Position numbers and translations under genes: made by a program. A stretch of 36,073 nt of DNA from assembly GCA_001421185.1 (NCBI GenBank), contig LJKK01000086.1:1-36073 (forward strand), written 5' to 3'. Under the pieces are notes generated by a model. That model was given only the letters and a program-made list of their open reading frames with translations. It did not search any database and was not told where the DNA came from. Positions 1 to 7,881 of this stretch are shown here, one piece after another (the stretch's first letter is position 1; the number at the start of each line of letters is the position of its first letter). Origin of the DNA: Methanomassiliicoccales archaeon RumEn M1. Its GTDB lineage: Archaea; Thermoplasmatota; Thermoplasmata; Methanomassiliicoccales; Methanomassiliicoccaceae.

Positions 1-387
1 GGCGCCCTCCGACGCGTCCGGATGCTCGGCTTCGTCCCCGAGCTGGCACCCTGGCTCTCGGCCGCCGACGTGTGCGTGGCCCCCACCTGGCGGGGGGTGG
101 GGATACTGACCAAGGTGATCGACATGCTGTCGGCCGGACGGGCCACCGTCGTCAGCCCCCTGGCGTTGGACGGGATGCCCGAGCTGGAGGACGGCCAGAA
201 CTGCCTCGTGGGCCGCGACCCGGAGCATTTCTCCCGTCAGGTGGCAAGGCTTCTGGAGGACGAGGAGCTGCGCGAGCGGCTGGGCCGCAACGGCCGTCGG
301 CTGGTGGAGGAGCGATACTGCTGGGGAGTGGTCGGCGTCCGACTGCGACGGCTGCTCGACGATCTGATGGAGGTTCACGATGGCTAG
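1..387 (+). CDS. Glycosyltransferase, GT4/GT1-like C-terminal half (5' truncated by window edge)
   Basis: The open frame runs from base 1, so the true start lies outside the window; the ATG at 22 is internal. The visible ~128 residues are the nucleotide-sugar-binding Rossmann half of a GT-B enzyme. A strand of the form LGFVPELAPWLSAADV is followed by a glycine turn (GVGILTKVIDMLSAG), then VVSPLALDGMPEL and a C-terminal helical tail (LLEDEELRERLGRNGRRLV). These are the usual landmarks of family 4 glycosyltransferases. The stop overlaps the start of the next gene by 8 bases, so the two are translationally coupled in one operon with other membrane and surface-glycan genes. The donor and acceptor sugars cannot be read from the sequence. 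Confidence 0.88.
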   Translation, partial: GALRRVRMLGFVPELAPWLSAADVCVAPTWRGVGILTKVIDMLSAGRATVVSPLALDGMPELEDGQNCLVGRDPEHFSRQVARLLEDEELRERLGRNGRRLVEERYCWGVVGVRLRRLLDDLMEVHDG

Positions 388-1321
388 AAGGGAGAAGGTG
401 CTCGTCGGTCCGGGAAAGCCGTGGGACATCGCGCTGGTGTGCGCGGTGGTGGCCGTGGCGGCCCTGCTTCCCGCCTACCTGCCGACATCGCCGCTGGCAT
501 GGTTCTTCGGCTTCGCCGCGGTGTTCTACTGCCCCGGTTATGCGATCACATCGGCCCTGCTGCCCGGTCGAGTGGCGACGCTGTCCCGCTCCTTCGTCCC
601 TCATCAGGAGAGGACGCAGACCATCACCATGCTGATCCGGTCAGCGATGGCGGTGGGCCTCAGCGCCACCACGGTGGCCCTGGCCGCCACCATCATGACC
701 CGTGGCCTGGTGGAGCTGAACGCCCTCTCGATCGGCCTGACGCTGATAGCGGTGACGTTCATCGCCTCGGCGGCCGCCGTGCAGCGGCGCTCCAAGCTGC
801 CGCCGGGGGACCAGCTCGTCATCGTGTACCGTCCCGCCGAGCGTTCGCCCCTCAACCGGAGGGAGGGGGCGGTGGTGGCCACTATCATCGTGGCCGTCAT
901 GGCGCTGGGCGTGGTGGCCGCCACCGGCCTGACGGCCGACCGGTCGGGATTGCCGTACTCGGAGTTCGAGGTGACCGGCGCCGACGGGCGCCTGGACCAC
1001 CTGCCCTCGTCGCTGTCGCCCAACCAGCCGGCGGCCGTGGAGATCAGGATCGCCAACCACCTGGGCCAGGCGGCCGACTACACGCTCATCGTCTCCCTGA
1101 GCGACTCGATGTCGGCCACGCCGGCCGATCTGTCGGGGCCGGTCGTCCTGTCGCCCGGGGCGGGGAGGAGCACCACCATCCCCCTGGCCGACGGGCAGAG
1201 CTACCAGCAGAGGCTGACGTTCAGCATCGACCGGCCCGGTGACTGGACCGTGTACCTCCTCCTGGTGGGGCCGGAGGGCTCGGAGGTGATGACGCTGTGG
1301 ATGCCGATCACGGTGGGCTGA
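380..1321 (+). CDS. DUF1616 family membrane protein
   Basis: 313 residues. The N-terminal half is hydrophobic, with about four membrane segments near residues 17-37, 43-60, 90-112 and 115-137, a polar loop, and a further segment near 171-190. The C-terminal ~120 residues form an extracytoplasmic beta-rich domain (VTGADGRLDHLPSSL, then VEIRIANHLGQAADYTL). This is the DUF1616 layout, in which the outer domain starts with a phrase like 'F.....DG....YP..... G....V...I.NHE....Y'. The family is archaeal, recurs in surface-polysaccharide loci and has no established biochemical role. The start overlaps the upstream glycosyltransferase stop. A second DUF1616 protein lies at 31067-32000, beside a DUF2206 protein. 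Confidence 0.8.
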   Translation: MARREKVLVGPGKPWDIALVCAVVAVAALLPAYLPTSPLAWFFGFAAVFYCPGYAITSALLPGRVATLSRSFVPHQERTQTITMLIRSAMAVGLSATTVALAATIMTRGLVELNALSIGLTLIAVTFIASAAAVQRRSKLPPGDQLVIVYRPAERSPLNRREGAVVATIIVAVMALGVVAATGLTADRSGLPYSEFEVTGADGRLDHLPSSLSPNQPAAVEIRIANHLGQAADYTLIVSLSDSMSATPADLSGPVVLSPGAGRSTTIPLADGQSYQQRLTFSIDRPGDWTVYLLLVGPEGSEVMTLWMPITVG

Positions 1322-1326
1322 GCGGG

Positions 1327-1488
1327 GTGATCGTACGGCCGCTGGGCCTGGCCGACGGGCTGCTGCTGGCGGCCGTGGTGGTCGTGGCGATCGGCCTCCT
1401 CCTGCTCATCCTCCGTCGAAGGTCCAGGAGCGCCGCGGCTCTGCTGTTGGTGATCGCGACGGCGGCCGTGATGGGCGCGGGAGGGTGA
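1327..1488 (+). CDS. Small two-helix membrane protein, function unknown
   Basis: About 53 residues from a GTG at 1327, five bases after the DUF1616 stop. An ATG at 1297 is in frame but lies inside the upstream gene. The protein is nearly all hydrophobic: one long segment (LLLAAVVVVAIGLLLLIL), a basic RRRSRS turn, then a second short segment ending in AVMGAGG. A cytoplasmic basic loop between two helices would fit the positive-inside rule. The stop (1486-1488) is one base before the ATG of the next gene, and its last codons supply that gene's GAGGGTGA ribosome-binding site. I do not recognise a family. The position argues that it works with the flanking membrane proteins. Confidence 0.55.
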   Translation: MIVRPLGLADGLLLAAVVVVAIGLLLLILRRRSRSAAALLLVIATAAVMGAGG

Positions 1489-1489
1489 G

Positions 1490-2274
1490 ATGGAGCATCG
1501 ATCGGCATCTATCTCCTTTCCCAGGGCCATCATCGCCCTGCTCCCGTGGACGTTCCTGGCTGCGCCGCCATGTACCTTTACGTGGCATTGGGTGCCAGGG
1601 ACGGGGCCGCGGCCGGCATGGCGCTGCTGCTGGGGGCCTTCACCATGTCGGTCGCCTGCTATGCGGTGGCCGACCGCCGCGCCGAGGCGGCCTACGCCGC
1701 CATTGCTCTAGTGGTCGGGGTGGCCATGGCCACCGCCGTGCTGCCGTCGACCGGGAACGTGTTCCTGGACGCCGTCGTGCTGCTCAACATCATCGTAATC
1801 GCGCTCCTCCTGTTCGTCCGCTCCATATCGATGCCGTCGCTCCATCCCGTACGTCTACGAAACCTCTCCATGGCGATCGTCCTGCTCCTCCCCATCGGGC
1901 TGGCGTTCGCCCAGGCGGCCTCGCTGGGCCTAAGGTTCTGGGAATCCTTCCCGCTGGGCACGCCGTCCCTGCTGTTCTTGCCGTTCATGGCCCTGTGGGG
2001 CTTCGCCGAGGAGGCGCTCTTCCGGGGCGTGGTGCAGCGCTCGTTCTCGGCCGCCATGGGCCGCTCGCCAGCGATCATATCGGCGGCCGCCCTCAACGCG
2101 GCCTACATGCTCTTCTGGGGATCGGTCATGTACGCGGCCTTCTCGTTCCTGGCCGCCCTGCTGCTGGGATGGTTGTACGCGAGAACCAGCAGCCTGATGT
2201 ACGTGGGGACGATACGCGCCCTGGCCGACACCTGGCTGGTGGTCGCCTTCTTGGTGCTCGGCCTGACCGGCTAG
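1490..2274 (+). CDS. CPBP-family (Abi/CAAX-protease-like) membrane protein, apparently frameshifted near 1562
   Basis: The main frame (from the GTG at 1546 or ATG at 1570 to 2274) encodes a polytopic protein with the CPBP motif 1, EEALFRG (Glu-Glu codons at 2008-2013, Arg five residues on). The natural start is probably the ATG at 1490: it follows the upstream stop directly, has the site GAGGGTGA, and opens with MEHRSASISFPRAIIALLPW, a good start for a membrane helix. That frame joins the main frame only if one base is missing around 1562-1566 (GCGCC where GCGGCC would restore it). CPBP proteins are intramembrane glutamyl endopeptidases or protease-like scaffolds. The histidines expected in motifs 2 and 3 are not evident (LNAAYML and TIRALAD occupy those places), so proteolytic activity is doubtful. 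It ends a four-gene cluster. Confidence 0.72.
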
Positions 2275-2402
2275 GCGTCCCGAGGAAGAACTACAAATAT
2301 CGTCACCTGTCATAAATCACGCACATGCTACATCCATGGGGAAGCTGGAGATATGGGGCCGGGGGGGACGGCCCTTCGTTCGTCAACGATGGCGGTGGGG
2401 AC

Positions 2403-3359
2403 TTGAGGACCTCGATCGTCGTATGCACGTTCAACCGGGTCGACTGGTTGCCGCATTGCCTGGCCTCGCTTCTGGCCCAGGAGCCTCGTCCCGACGAGAT
2501 CATCGTGGTGGACGGACCGTCGGTGGACGGCACCCGGGAGCTACTGAAGGAGATGGAGCGGGAGGGCCTGGTAAGGCTCATCGAGCAGCACAGCCTGGAC
2601 GGCATCTCGGCGGCCCGCAATCTGGGACTGGCGGCCGCCACCGGCGACATCGTGTGCTTCGTCGACGATGACGCCATCGCCGAGCCTGGCTGGCTGCAGG
2701 CCATCCTGGACGGCTACGAGGACGAGGAGGTGGGCGGGGTGGGCGGACCGGTCCACCACATGGACGGGAGGCTGTGCATGGGCCGCAACGCCGTGTCCGT
2801 GGAGGGGATGTGGTACGACGAGTCGCGGAACGAACCGCTGGACGGCTGCTACCCCGTGATGGTGGGCTGCAACATGTCCTTCCGCCGCCAACCGCTCATC
2901 GACGCGGGCGGCTTCGATCCCTACTTCAAATATCATCAGGACGAGACCGACGCCTGCCTCGGCGTCCTGCGCCTCGGCTACCGCATCCGATACCAGGAGA
3001 ACGCGGTGGTGCGGCACGAGTGGTGCGAGGGCTCCTACCGAAAGGACATGCTGCGGTGGTACATCCGCCTGCGGTACCTATGGGGCAGGAACAACTCCTA
3101 CCTGGTGAGGAAGCACTTCGGCAGCATGGTGCCGTTCTCCCGCTACTGCGGCAACCGCGTCATCGCGTTCGTCTCCAAGCGGCGCCTGGTGACCGAGAGC
3201 CCGGGAGAGAAGATGAGGACCGACCCCCGGCTGCCGCCATTCCTCACCTACGTCGGGCTGCTGTCGGAGGCCTGCGGCCTGGTCCAGGGATGGCGGGACG
3301 GGCGGCAGGAGCGCCTGAACGGCCTACGGCCTCCCGAACCGCTCCAGGACCTGGCCTAG
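2403..3359 (+). CDS. Family 2 glycosyltransferase (GT-A fold)
   Basis: The open frame begins at 2325 (ATG), but the first 26 residues are glycine-rich and unlike the family. I prefer the TTG at 2403, preceded by GGTGGGG, because the protein then opens with the canonical strand RTSIVVCTFNRVDWL. About 318 residues. Landmarks: EIIVVDGPSVDGT (nucleotide base region), the metal-binding DDD in VCFVDDDAIAEPGW (residues 88-90), MVGCNMSFRR (acceptor-site loop), YHQDETDACLGVL (the E/D base region) and VVRHEW. This is a typical GT2 inverting enzyme, adding a sugar from an NDP-sugar at the cytoplasmic face. Its 3' end overlaps the convergent gene on the other strand by 36 bases. Sugar specificity is unknown. 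Confidence 0.87.
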   Translation: MRTSIVVCTFNRVDWLPHCLASLLAQEPRPDEIIVVDGPSVDGTRELLKEMEREGLVRLIEQHSLDGISAARNLGLAAATGDIVCFVDDDAIAEPGWLQAILDGYEDEEVGGVGGPVHHMDGRLCMGRNAVSVEGMWYDESRNEPLDGCYPVMVGCNMSFRRQPLIDAGGFDPYFKYHQDETDACLGVLRLGYRIRYQENAVVRHEWCEGSYRKDMLRWYIRLRYLWGRNNSYLVRKHFGSMVPFSRYCGNRVIAFVSKRRLVTESPGEKMRTDPRLPPFLTYVGLLSEACGLVQGWRDGRQERLNGLRPPEPLQDLA

Positions 3360-6300
3360 GGCGTTCCTGACCGCCTCCATGCCGCTGTCGGCCCGGCCGC
3401 TGTACACCAGCCCGAACAGCAGCGCGGCCGCTCCCATGAATCCCAGCACCGGCCCGGCCGGAACGCCGGTGGCGGTGGTGAGCACGCGCTTGGTGGGCAT
3501 GGACTCCAGCTCGATAGAGACCTCGGTGTCGCCCAGGACGTCGACGCTGCCCGAGGCGTCCGCGAAGCCGTCCTTGGACGCCGAGATGTCGTGCCTGCCG
3601 GCGGGAACGCTGGGGAACGTGAAGCGTCCGTCCTTGTCGGCGCTTCTGACGTCGTTGCCGATCTTGACGGTCGCGCCCGGCAGCGATGCGCCGGCGCTCT
3701 TGACCTCGCCGGAGACCGAGTACGACGGCGCCTCGGCGGTCGTGAAGGTCGCGCCGAACGGCGTGTCGTTCGTCATGCCTTCCAGGCTGACCAGGCGCTC
3801 GATCCCCACCGTATGTTGGGCCAGCGGGGCCAAGGGCCGGTCCGGCGTGAACACCGCGGTGACCTCGTCGGTCCACGTCCAATTGCCGTCATGGGCGAAG
3901 GAGAACGCGTCCTGCATCGCCTGGCGGTCCACCGGGGTGTTGAATGTGAAGGTGATGTTGGTGTTCAGCGGAACGTCCATGGCGGAGTCGGAGGGCGTCA
4001 CGTCGACCACCTGCGGCACGGGCGGGGGCGCCTCGGCCGTGGTTATCACCTCCTCGTCGCCGAGGGCGCGGGCGAACGTTATCCATCCGTCCTCGTCGGC
4101 CCGGAGGGTGACGAACCTCTCGCCGTTGCTGAGCACGTCGTAATAGTGAGAGGGTAAGAGGTTTCCGAGACGCATCGTGGTCTCCCCGCCGGTGGCGCGC
4201 ACGCGCAGCTCGCCGGCAGCGGCGGCGATGTACGCCACGCCGTCCCCGGAATGGGTGGCGGCGGCGTCACCGCTCTTCACGATGTGCCCGGTGGCCCCGG
4301 CGGCGATCGTCCCTCGGACGATCACCTTGCCGTCGGCCGTGTACTCGGCCTCGCCGATCTGCTCCAGGCCGTCCATCGAATAGACGGCGTCGGCCGGGAG
4401 CACCACGACGAAGTCCCTTGCGGTCGACCACAGGTTGGTGAGCGAGTACCTGTCGCTCGCCTCGGTGAACTCGATGTCCACCGCGCCGCCGCCGGTCATG
4501 ACGACCATGGGGCGGTCGGTGACGATCTCGCTTCCCTCGCTCCGGAGGTCGATCGTCGCCGGCCAGAACTGCGGCCCGCGGGTGCGGTCGGCGCCCATGG
4601 CGAGGAACATGGCCTCCGCCTTCTCCAGGTACGGTATCTGCGCCGCGCCCGAGTCGTACGAGCGCAGGTTCGGATAGAACCCGTAGCGGGCGGCGCCGAA
4701 CAGGACCGAATCGACGGCCCAGGAGTCCGACGCGGCGTTGTAGTTCTGGTCCACGCTGATGCGCGGCCGGAGGTCGGCCGGCATGTTGTTGACGAAGTTC
4801 ATCACCGAGGCGGTGTGCGCCTTGAGGTCGTTGTTGTACATCGGCACCGCTTCGTAGCCCTCGATCAGGCTGAGGTCGGAGACCATCGACAGGTGGAGCA
4901 GAGCGGTGAACGGGTTGGTTATGACATAGTCGAACTTCCCCGAACCGTACGTCTCCTCCACCAGCCTCAGGAAGCCGGTGTACACGAACTCGTCCTTGTG
5001 GTTGTAGTCGTTCCGTATGTTGTTGGCCTCGTCCACCACGTTCATCTCGTCCCAGAACACTCCATCGGACGACCACCACCAGTCGTTGTACGGATCGCCG
5101 TTGATGAGGTGCTCGCGGTACTCGGGGCTGGCGGCGCTCGCTATCCGGTAGCCGGAGGGCGAGTACATCTGCTGGCCCGGCGCGTCGTGCAGCTGCCACG
5201 AGGCCGGCATGGTGCCGTCATGCGGCACCATGAGCTGCGACGACTTGTAGTGCCAGTTGATCTGCTCGGGGTTGGTGGACTGCATGGCCACCGTTATCTG
5301 GCTGTTCTCCACCCACCTCAGCAGGTCGCTGTCCCAGGTGGACAGGGTGTTCATCGTCAGCGGGAAGATGTCGGTGTTGTGCACCGTCCACTCCTTCGCT
5401 ATCTCCTCCGCCACCCACTTGGCGTACCCGTAGTTGTGGCCGATCGGCTCCCCGTCGGAGTGCTTGTAGGGCCTCACGAACATGTGGTAGGTGGTCTCCT
5501 CCCCCTTGGCGGGGTCCGGCAGGACCGAGCTCTTGGAGGAGAACTTCAGGCCGAAGGTCGACGGACCGCCGCCGCCGAAGTCCTTCATCCATATCGGCGC
5601 CCACAGGTACGCCTCCTCCTCGTTGTAGCCGAACTCGTACCCCAGGTCGCCGTTCGGCTGCCTGAGGTCGAACGAGGGCGCGAACATCTCGAAGGACGGG
5701 TACCATCCTCCGATGCCGTGCGTTAGCGGCCTGTCCTCGGCGAAGCCCGGCACGTAGCGGTGCACCTTGCCGTCGGAGAACAGGTCGACCATGCGGCCGT
5801 CCTGGTCGTACAGTCCGGTGAAGTACGTCACCACGGCGTTCTTCTCGCCCGGTATGTAGGTGGAGTCGAACTCGAAGTAGTCGCGGTAGATGGTGAACTC
5901 CTGCCGCATGCTGAACTGCGGGCTGGATTCGACGAACCACACGCGGTTCCCCTCGTGTCCGAAATCGGCGATCCTCATAGACACCCAGTTAAGATCGTTC
6001 CCGTTCTGGTCGACGGTGCCCTCCGCCGGTACGTTCGGATTGACCCGTCGGTAGCGGATGACGTCGTCGGTGAAGTAAGGCCTGATGACGTAGTCGACGA
6101 AGTTGCCGTCCTGCGCCACCGTGATGGAGTATTCGTCGGCCCGTATCTCGTACGACGAGTCGCCGACGTCCACCTCTAGAATGGAGGACTCCACGCCCAG
6201 CTCGAAGTCCTCGTATTGGTCCTGGGGCTCGACCGCCTCGCCGTCCCCGGACGGCGTATTGAGGTCTGAGGGACCGTCCCTGAGGCCTCCGATGATCGCT

Positions 6301-6422
6301 CCATGGGGAGCGCCCTCGTCGAGCAATGGCGGCACGACCACGGTCAGCAGGAGCCCGATGACGAGCACCGCCGACAACGGCCGCAGCAGCGCCCTGAGCT
6401 GGCGCCGCTGGTCGGCCCTCAT
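3324..6422 (-). CDS. Large secreted/membrane-anchored putative glycoside hydrolase with Ig-like and carboxypeptidase-regulatory-like domains
   Basis: About 1032 residues from the ATG at 6422, chosen because AGAGGTG lies just upstream; an ATG at 6443 is in frame but sits inside a hairpin. Order: basic N-terminus and one membrane/signal helix (~15-35); an aromatic-rich beta region (~75-300); a region that looks like a (beta/alpha) barrel (~330-640) with an acidic strand VFWDEMN; a beta-rich part; a bacterial Ig-like 'Big_5' domain (VTPSDSAMDVPLNTNITFTF, ~803-899); a carboxypeptidase-regulatory-like fold (~900-980, GATVKIGND...DKDGRFTFPSVPAG); and a C-terminal membrane helix (~989-1010). The accessory domains are clear. 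The hydrolase assignment is inference from the WDEM strand and the neighbouring glycan genes. It may trim or remodel the exported polysaccharide. Confidence 0.7.
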   Translation of the reverse strand: MRADQRRQLRALLRPLSAVLVIGLLLTVVVPPLLDEGAPHGAIIGGLRDGPSDLNTPSGDGEAVEPQDQYEDFELGVESSILEVDVGDSSYEIRADEYSITVAQDGNFVDYVIRPYFTDDVIRYRRVNPNVPAEGTVDQNGNDLNWVSMRIADFGHEGNRVWFVESSPQFSMRQEFTIYRDYFEFDSTYIPGEKNAVVTYFTGLYDQDGRMVDLFSDGKVHRYVPGFAEDRPLTHGIGGWYPSFEMFAPSFDLRQPNGDLGYEFGYNEEEAYLWAPIWMKDFGGGGPSTFGLKFSSKSSVLPDPAKGEETTYHMFVRPYKHSDGEPIGHNYGYAKWVAEEIAKEWTVHNTDIFPLTMNTLSTWDSDLLRWVENSQITVAMQSTNPEQINWHYKSSQLMVPHDGTMPASWQLHDAPGQQMYSPSGYRIASAASPEYREHLINGDPYNDWWWSSDGVFWDEMNVVDEANNIRNDYNHKDEFVYTGFLRLVEETYGSGKFDYVITNPFTALLHLSMVSDLSLIEGYEAVPMYNNDLKAHTASVMNFVNNMPADLRPRISVDQNYNAASDSWAVDSVLFGAARYGFYPNLRSYDSGAAQIPYLEKAEAMFLAMGADRTRGPQFWPATIDLRSEGSEIVTDRPMVVMTGGGAVDIEFTEASDRYSLTNLWSTARDFVVVLPADAVYSMDGLEQIGEAEYTADGKVIVRGTIAAGATGHIVKSGDAAATHSGDGVAYIAAAAGELRVRATGGETTMRLGNLLPSHYYDVLSNGERFVTLRADEDGWITFARALGDEEVITTAEAPPPVPQVVDVTPSDSAMDVPLNTNITFTFNTPVDRQAMQDAFSFAHDGNWTWTDEVTAVFTPDRPLAPLAQHTVGIERLVSLEGMTNDTPFGATFTTAEAPSYSVSGEVKSAGASLPGATVKIGNDVRSADKDGRFTFPSVPAGRHDISASKDGFADASGSVDVLGDTEVSIELESMPTKRVLTTATGVPAGPVLGFMGAAALLFGLVYSGRADSGMEAVRNALGQVLERFGRP

Positions 6423-6440
6423 GGCCACACCTCTACTTTG

Positions 6441-6484
6441 CATGCTCCGTCATGGCTCCCTCGCGGGAGCGAGACGGCAGCATG
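6441..6484 (-). promoter_or_regulatory. Long stem-loop directly upstream of the ribosome-binding site of the secreted-hydrolase gene
   Basis: Seen in sequence. CATGCT (6441-6446) pairs with AGCATG (6479-6484). CCGTC (6447-6451) pairs with GACGG (6473-6477). GCTCCC (6455-6460) pairs with GGGAGC (6465-6470) around a TCGC loop. That gives 17 base pairs with one bulge and one small internal loop. The AGAGGTG site (about 6427-6433) and the start codon at 6422 follow immediately on the minus strand. It could control access to the ribosome-binding site or protect the message; its role is inference. Confidence 0.6.
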
Positions 6485-6538
6485 GCTAGGCTTTTGTCTT
6501 TTCAAGCTATCCCATCCCTTCTGGTCGCTTGTGACCTT

Positions 6539-6652
6539 GGCCGGCGGAGACGCCGGCCCGCTACCCGCCGTTGTGGGCGGGAACAGGTCGCTTTTCCTGT
6601 TGCGGGAGAAAGGTATCCTCCAAGTGAGGTTTCCCCGGCTCCCGGGCGAGCC
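6539..6652 (-). other. Cluster of three hairpins in the putative 5' leader; gene-free stretch 6444-6783
   Basis: The 340-base gap between two minus-strand genes holds no convincing ORF. It contains GGCCGGCG-GAGA-CGCCGGCC (6539-6558, 8 bp with a GNRA-type loop), CCCGCC/GGCGGG (6564-6569 and 6576-6581) and GGCTC/GAGCC (6637-6641 and 6648-6652). A TATA-like TTTTATAATTT lies on the minus strand at about 6666-6678, which would start a ~220-base leader carrying these and the 6441-6484 stem-loop. A 12-base palindrome TTTGGCGCCAAA (6769-6780) sits 3' of the upstream gene. Confidence 0.5.
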
Positions 6653-6783
6653 CTGTTGCCGTTTCAAATTATAAAACTGCTTTTCAGAAGCTATCAGGGA
6701 TGATATTCATATGGGAGGGCGCATACTGCGACGTTGCCAGCTACGCCCTCCGATCCACGTGACCTGCTTTTGGCGCCAAACAA

Positions 6784-7827
6784 TTATCTTTTGTTAGACT
6801 CCACCGCCTCCGCAGCGGCCTTGCGGTAGTCGGCCAGGAACCGGTCCATCGAATACCTCCTCTCGACCATCCGCCGGGGGTGGAACGAATGGGACAGCAC
6901 GTCATCGATGGCGTCCAAGTACTCGGACGTCTTCCAGGAGGGAACGATCCGGCCGATGTCCTCCTCGTCCAGGTCCTCGAACACGCCGGTGCGGGCGGCC
7001 ACCACCGGCAGGTCGCAGGCCATGGCCTCCAGTCCGACATAGCCGACCGATTCGTATCGGGAGGGGAACAGCAGCACGTCGGCGGCCGAGTAGTACCATG
7101 GCATGCGCTCGTTGGGCACATTACGATGCACGATCAGTCGGTCGTCGTCGACCTGCGAGGGGGTGACGCACAGGAACCGGACGTCCGACCGCGTCCGGGC
7201 CGCCTCCCGCACGATGTCAAAGCCCTTGGTGGCATCGGCCCGCCCCACGAACAGGCATATCGGTCCCTTGGCCTCGAGGCCCAGCTCCTCCCTCGCCTCG
7301 TCCCTGGGAAGCGGCCTGAACCGCTCCATGTCCACCCCATGCTCGATCACCCTCGAGCGTATGCGGTACAGCGACCACAGCTCCCTCGAGACCTTGGCCG
7401 ACACCGCCACGCTGCTCTTCCCGATCGAGGCGAGCTTCTCGAAGATCGATGAGACGTACTTCGATGGAAGGTATCCTGGGGTCCCTCGCAGCACCTGGTC
7501 GGCCAGGCCCCGCATGGTGAAGTGGAACACGTTCAGCATGGGCACGTCGATGTTGGACATGCCCAGGCACCAGCCGGCGGTGGAGTTGGCGATCACCACG
7601 TCGAAATCGTCCCGGCGATGCAGCTGGCGGAACCGCCGGCAGATGGACGCGCCCTTCCTGGCCTCCTCGAGGTTGAACCTCGTCAGGTCGATCCCGCGGC
7701 CGTTGGACGACGAGGAATAGGTGATCACCTCGACATCCTGGAACGCCTCCCGCAGATGCTCGGTGAACAGCTCCGTTCCTCCTCGCACCTCGTTGAAGCT
7801 GTACATTGAAAGCAAGGCTACCTTCAC
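6784..7827 (-). CDS. Family 4 glycosyltransferase (GT-B fold)
   Basis: 347 residues from a GTG at 7827, preceded by a strong GGGGGAGGGGGA purine tract. Both Rossmann halves are complete. The N-terminal acceptor half starts MKVALLSMYSFNEVRGGTEL (the glycine pair before the first helix). The donor half has ICLFVGRADATKGFDIV, then MPWYYSAADVLLFPSRYESVGYVGLEAMACDLPVVAA, the E-x7-E signature region of GT4 enzymes. It is a retaining glycosyltransferase using an NDP-sugar in the cytoplasm. It lies upstream of, and on the same strand as, the secreted putative hydrolase, but the 340-base leader and separate TATA suggest separate transcription. Confidence 0.92.
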   Translation of the reverse strand: MKVALLSMYSFNEVRGGTELFTEHLREAFQDVEVITYSSSSNGRGIDLTRFNLEEARKGASICRRFRQLHRRDDFDVVIANSTAGWCLGMSNIDVPMLNVFHFTMRGLADQVLRGTPGYLPSKYVSSIFEKLASIGKSSVAVSAKVSRELWSLYRIRSRVIEHGVDMERFRPLPRDEAREELGLEAKGPICLFVGRADATKGFDIVREAARTRSDVRFLCVTPSQVDDDRLIVHRNVPNERMPWYYSAADVLLFPSRYESVGYVGLEAMACDLPVVAARTGVFEDLDEEDIGRIVPSWKTSEYLDAIDDVLSHSFHPRRMVERRYSMDRFLADYRKAAAEAVESNKR

Positions 7828-7881
7828 TTCCCCCTCCCCCGGTGTAAGGTTAATTAGGGTAGCGCTCGACTATTATTCCTT

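Noticed and set aside
1490-2274. CPBP-like protein considered as an archaeosortase/exosortase in a surface locus
   Set aside because: It has the CPBP EEALFRG motif and no exosortase Cys/Arg/His set, and no PGF- or PEF-type sorting signals were seen on the secreted proteins here.
4251-5726. A 491-codon open frame on the plus strand inside the secreted-hydrolase gene
   Set aside because: It is a GC-driven antisense shadow: Val/His/Arg-rich, no domain, while the minus strand encodes recognisable domains over the same bases.
6769-6780. TTTGGCGCCAAA palindrome as a terminator or operator
   Set aside because: A 12-base palindrome with no loop and no T-run; too little to call, so only mentioned as part of the gap.
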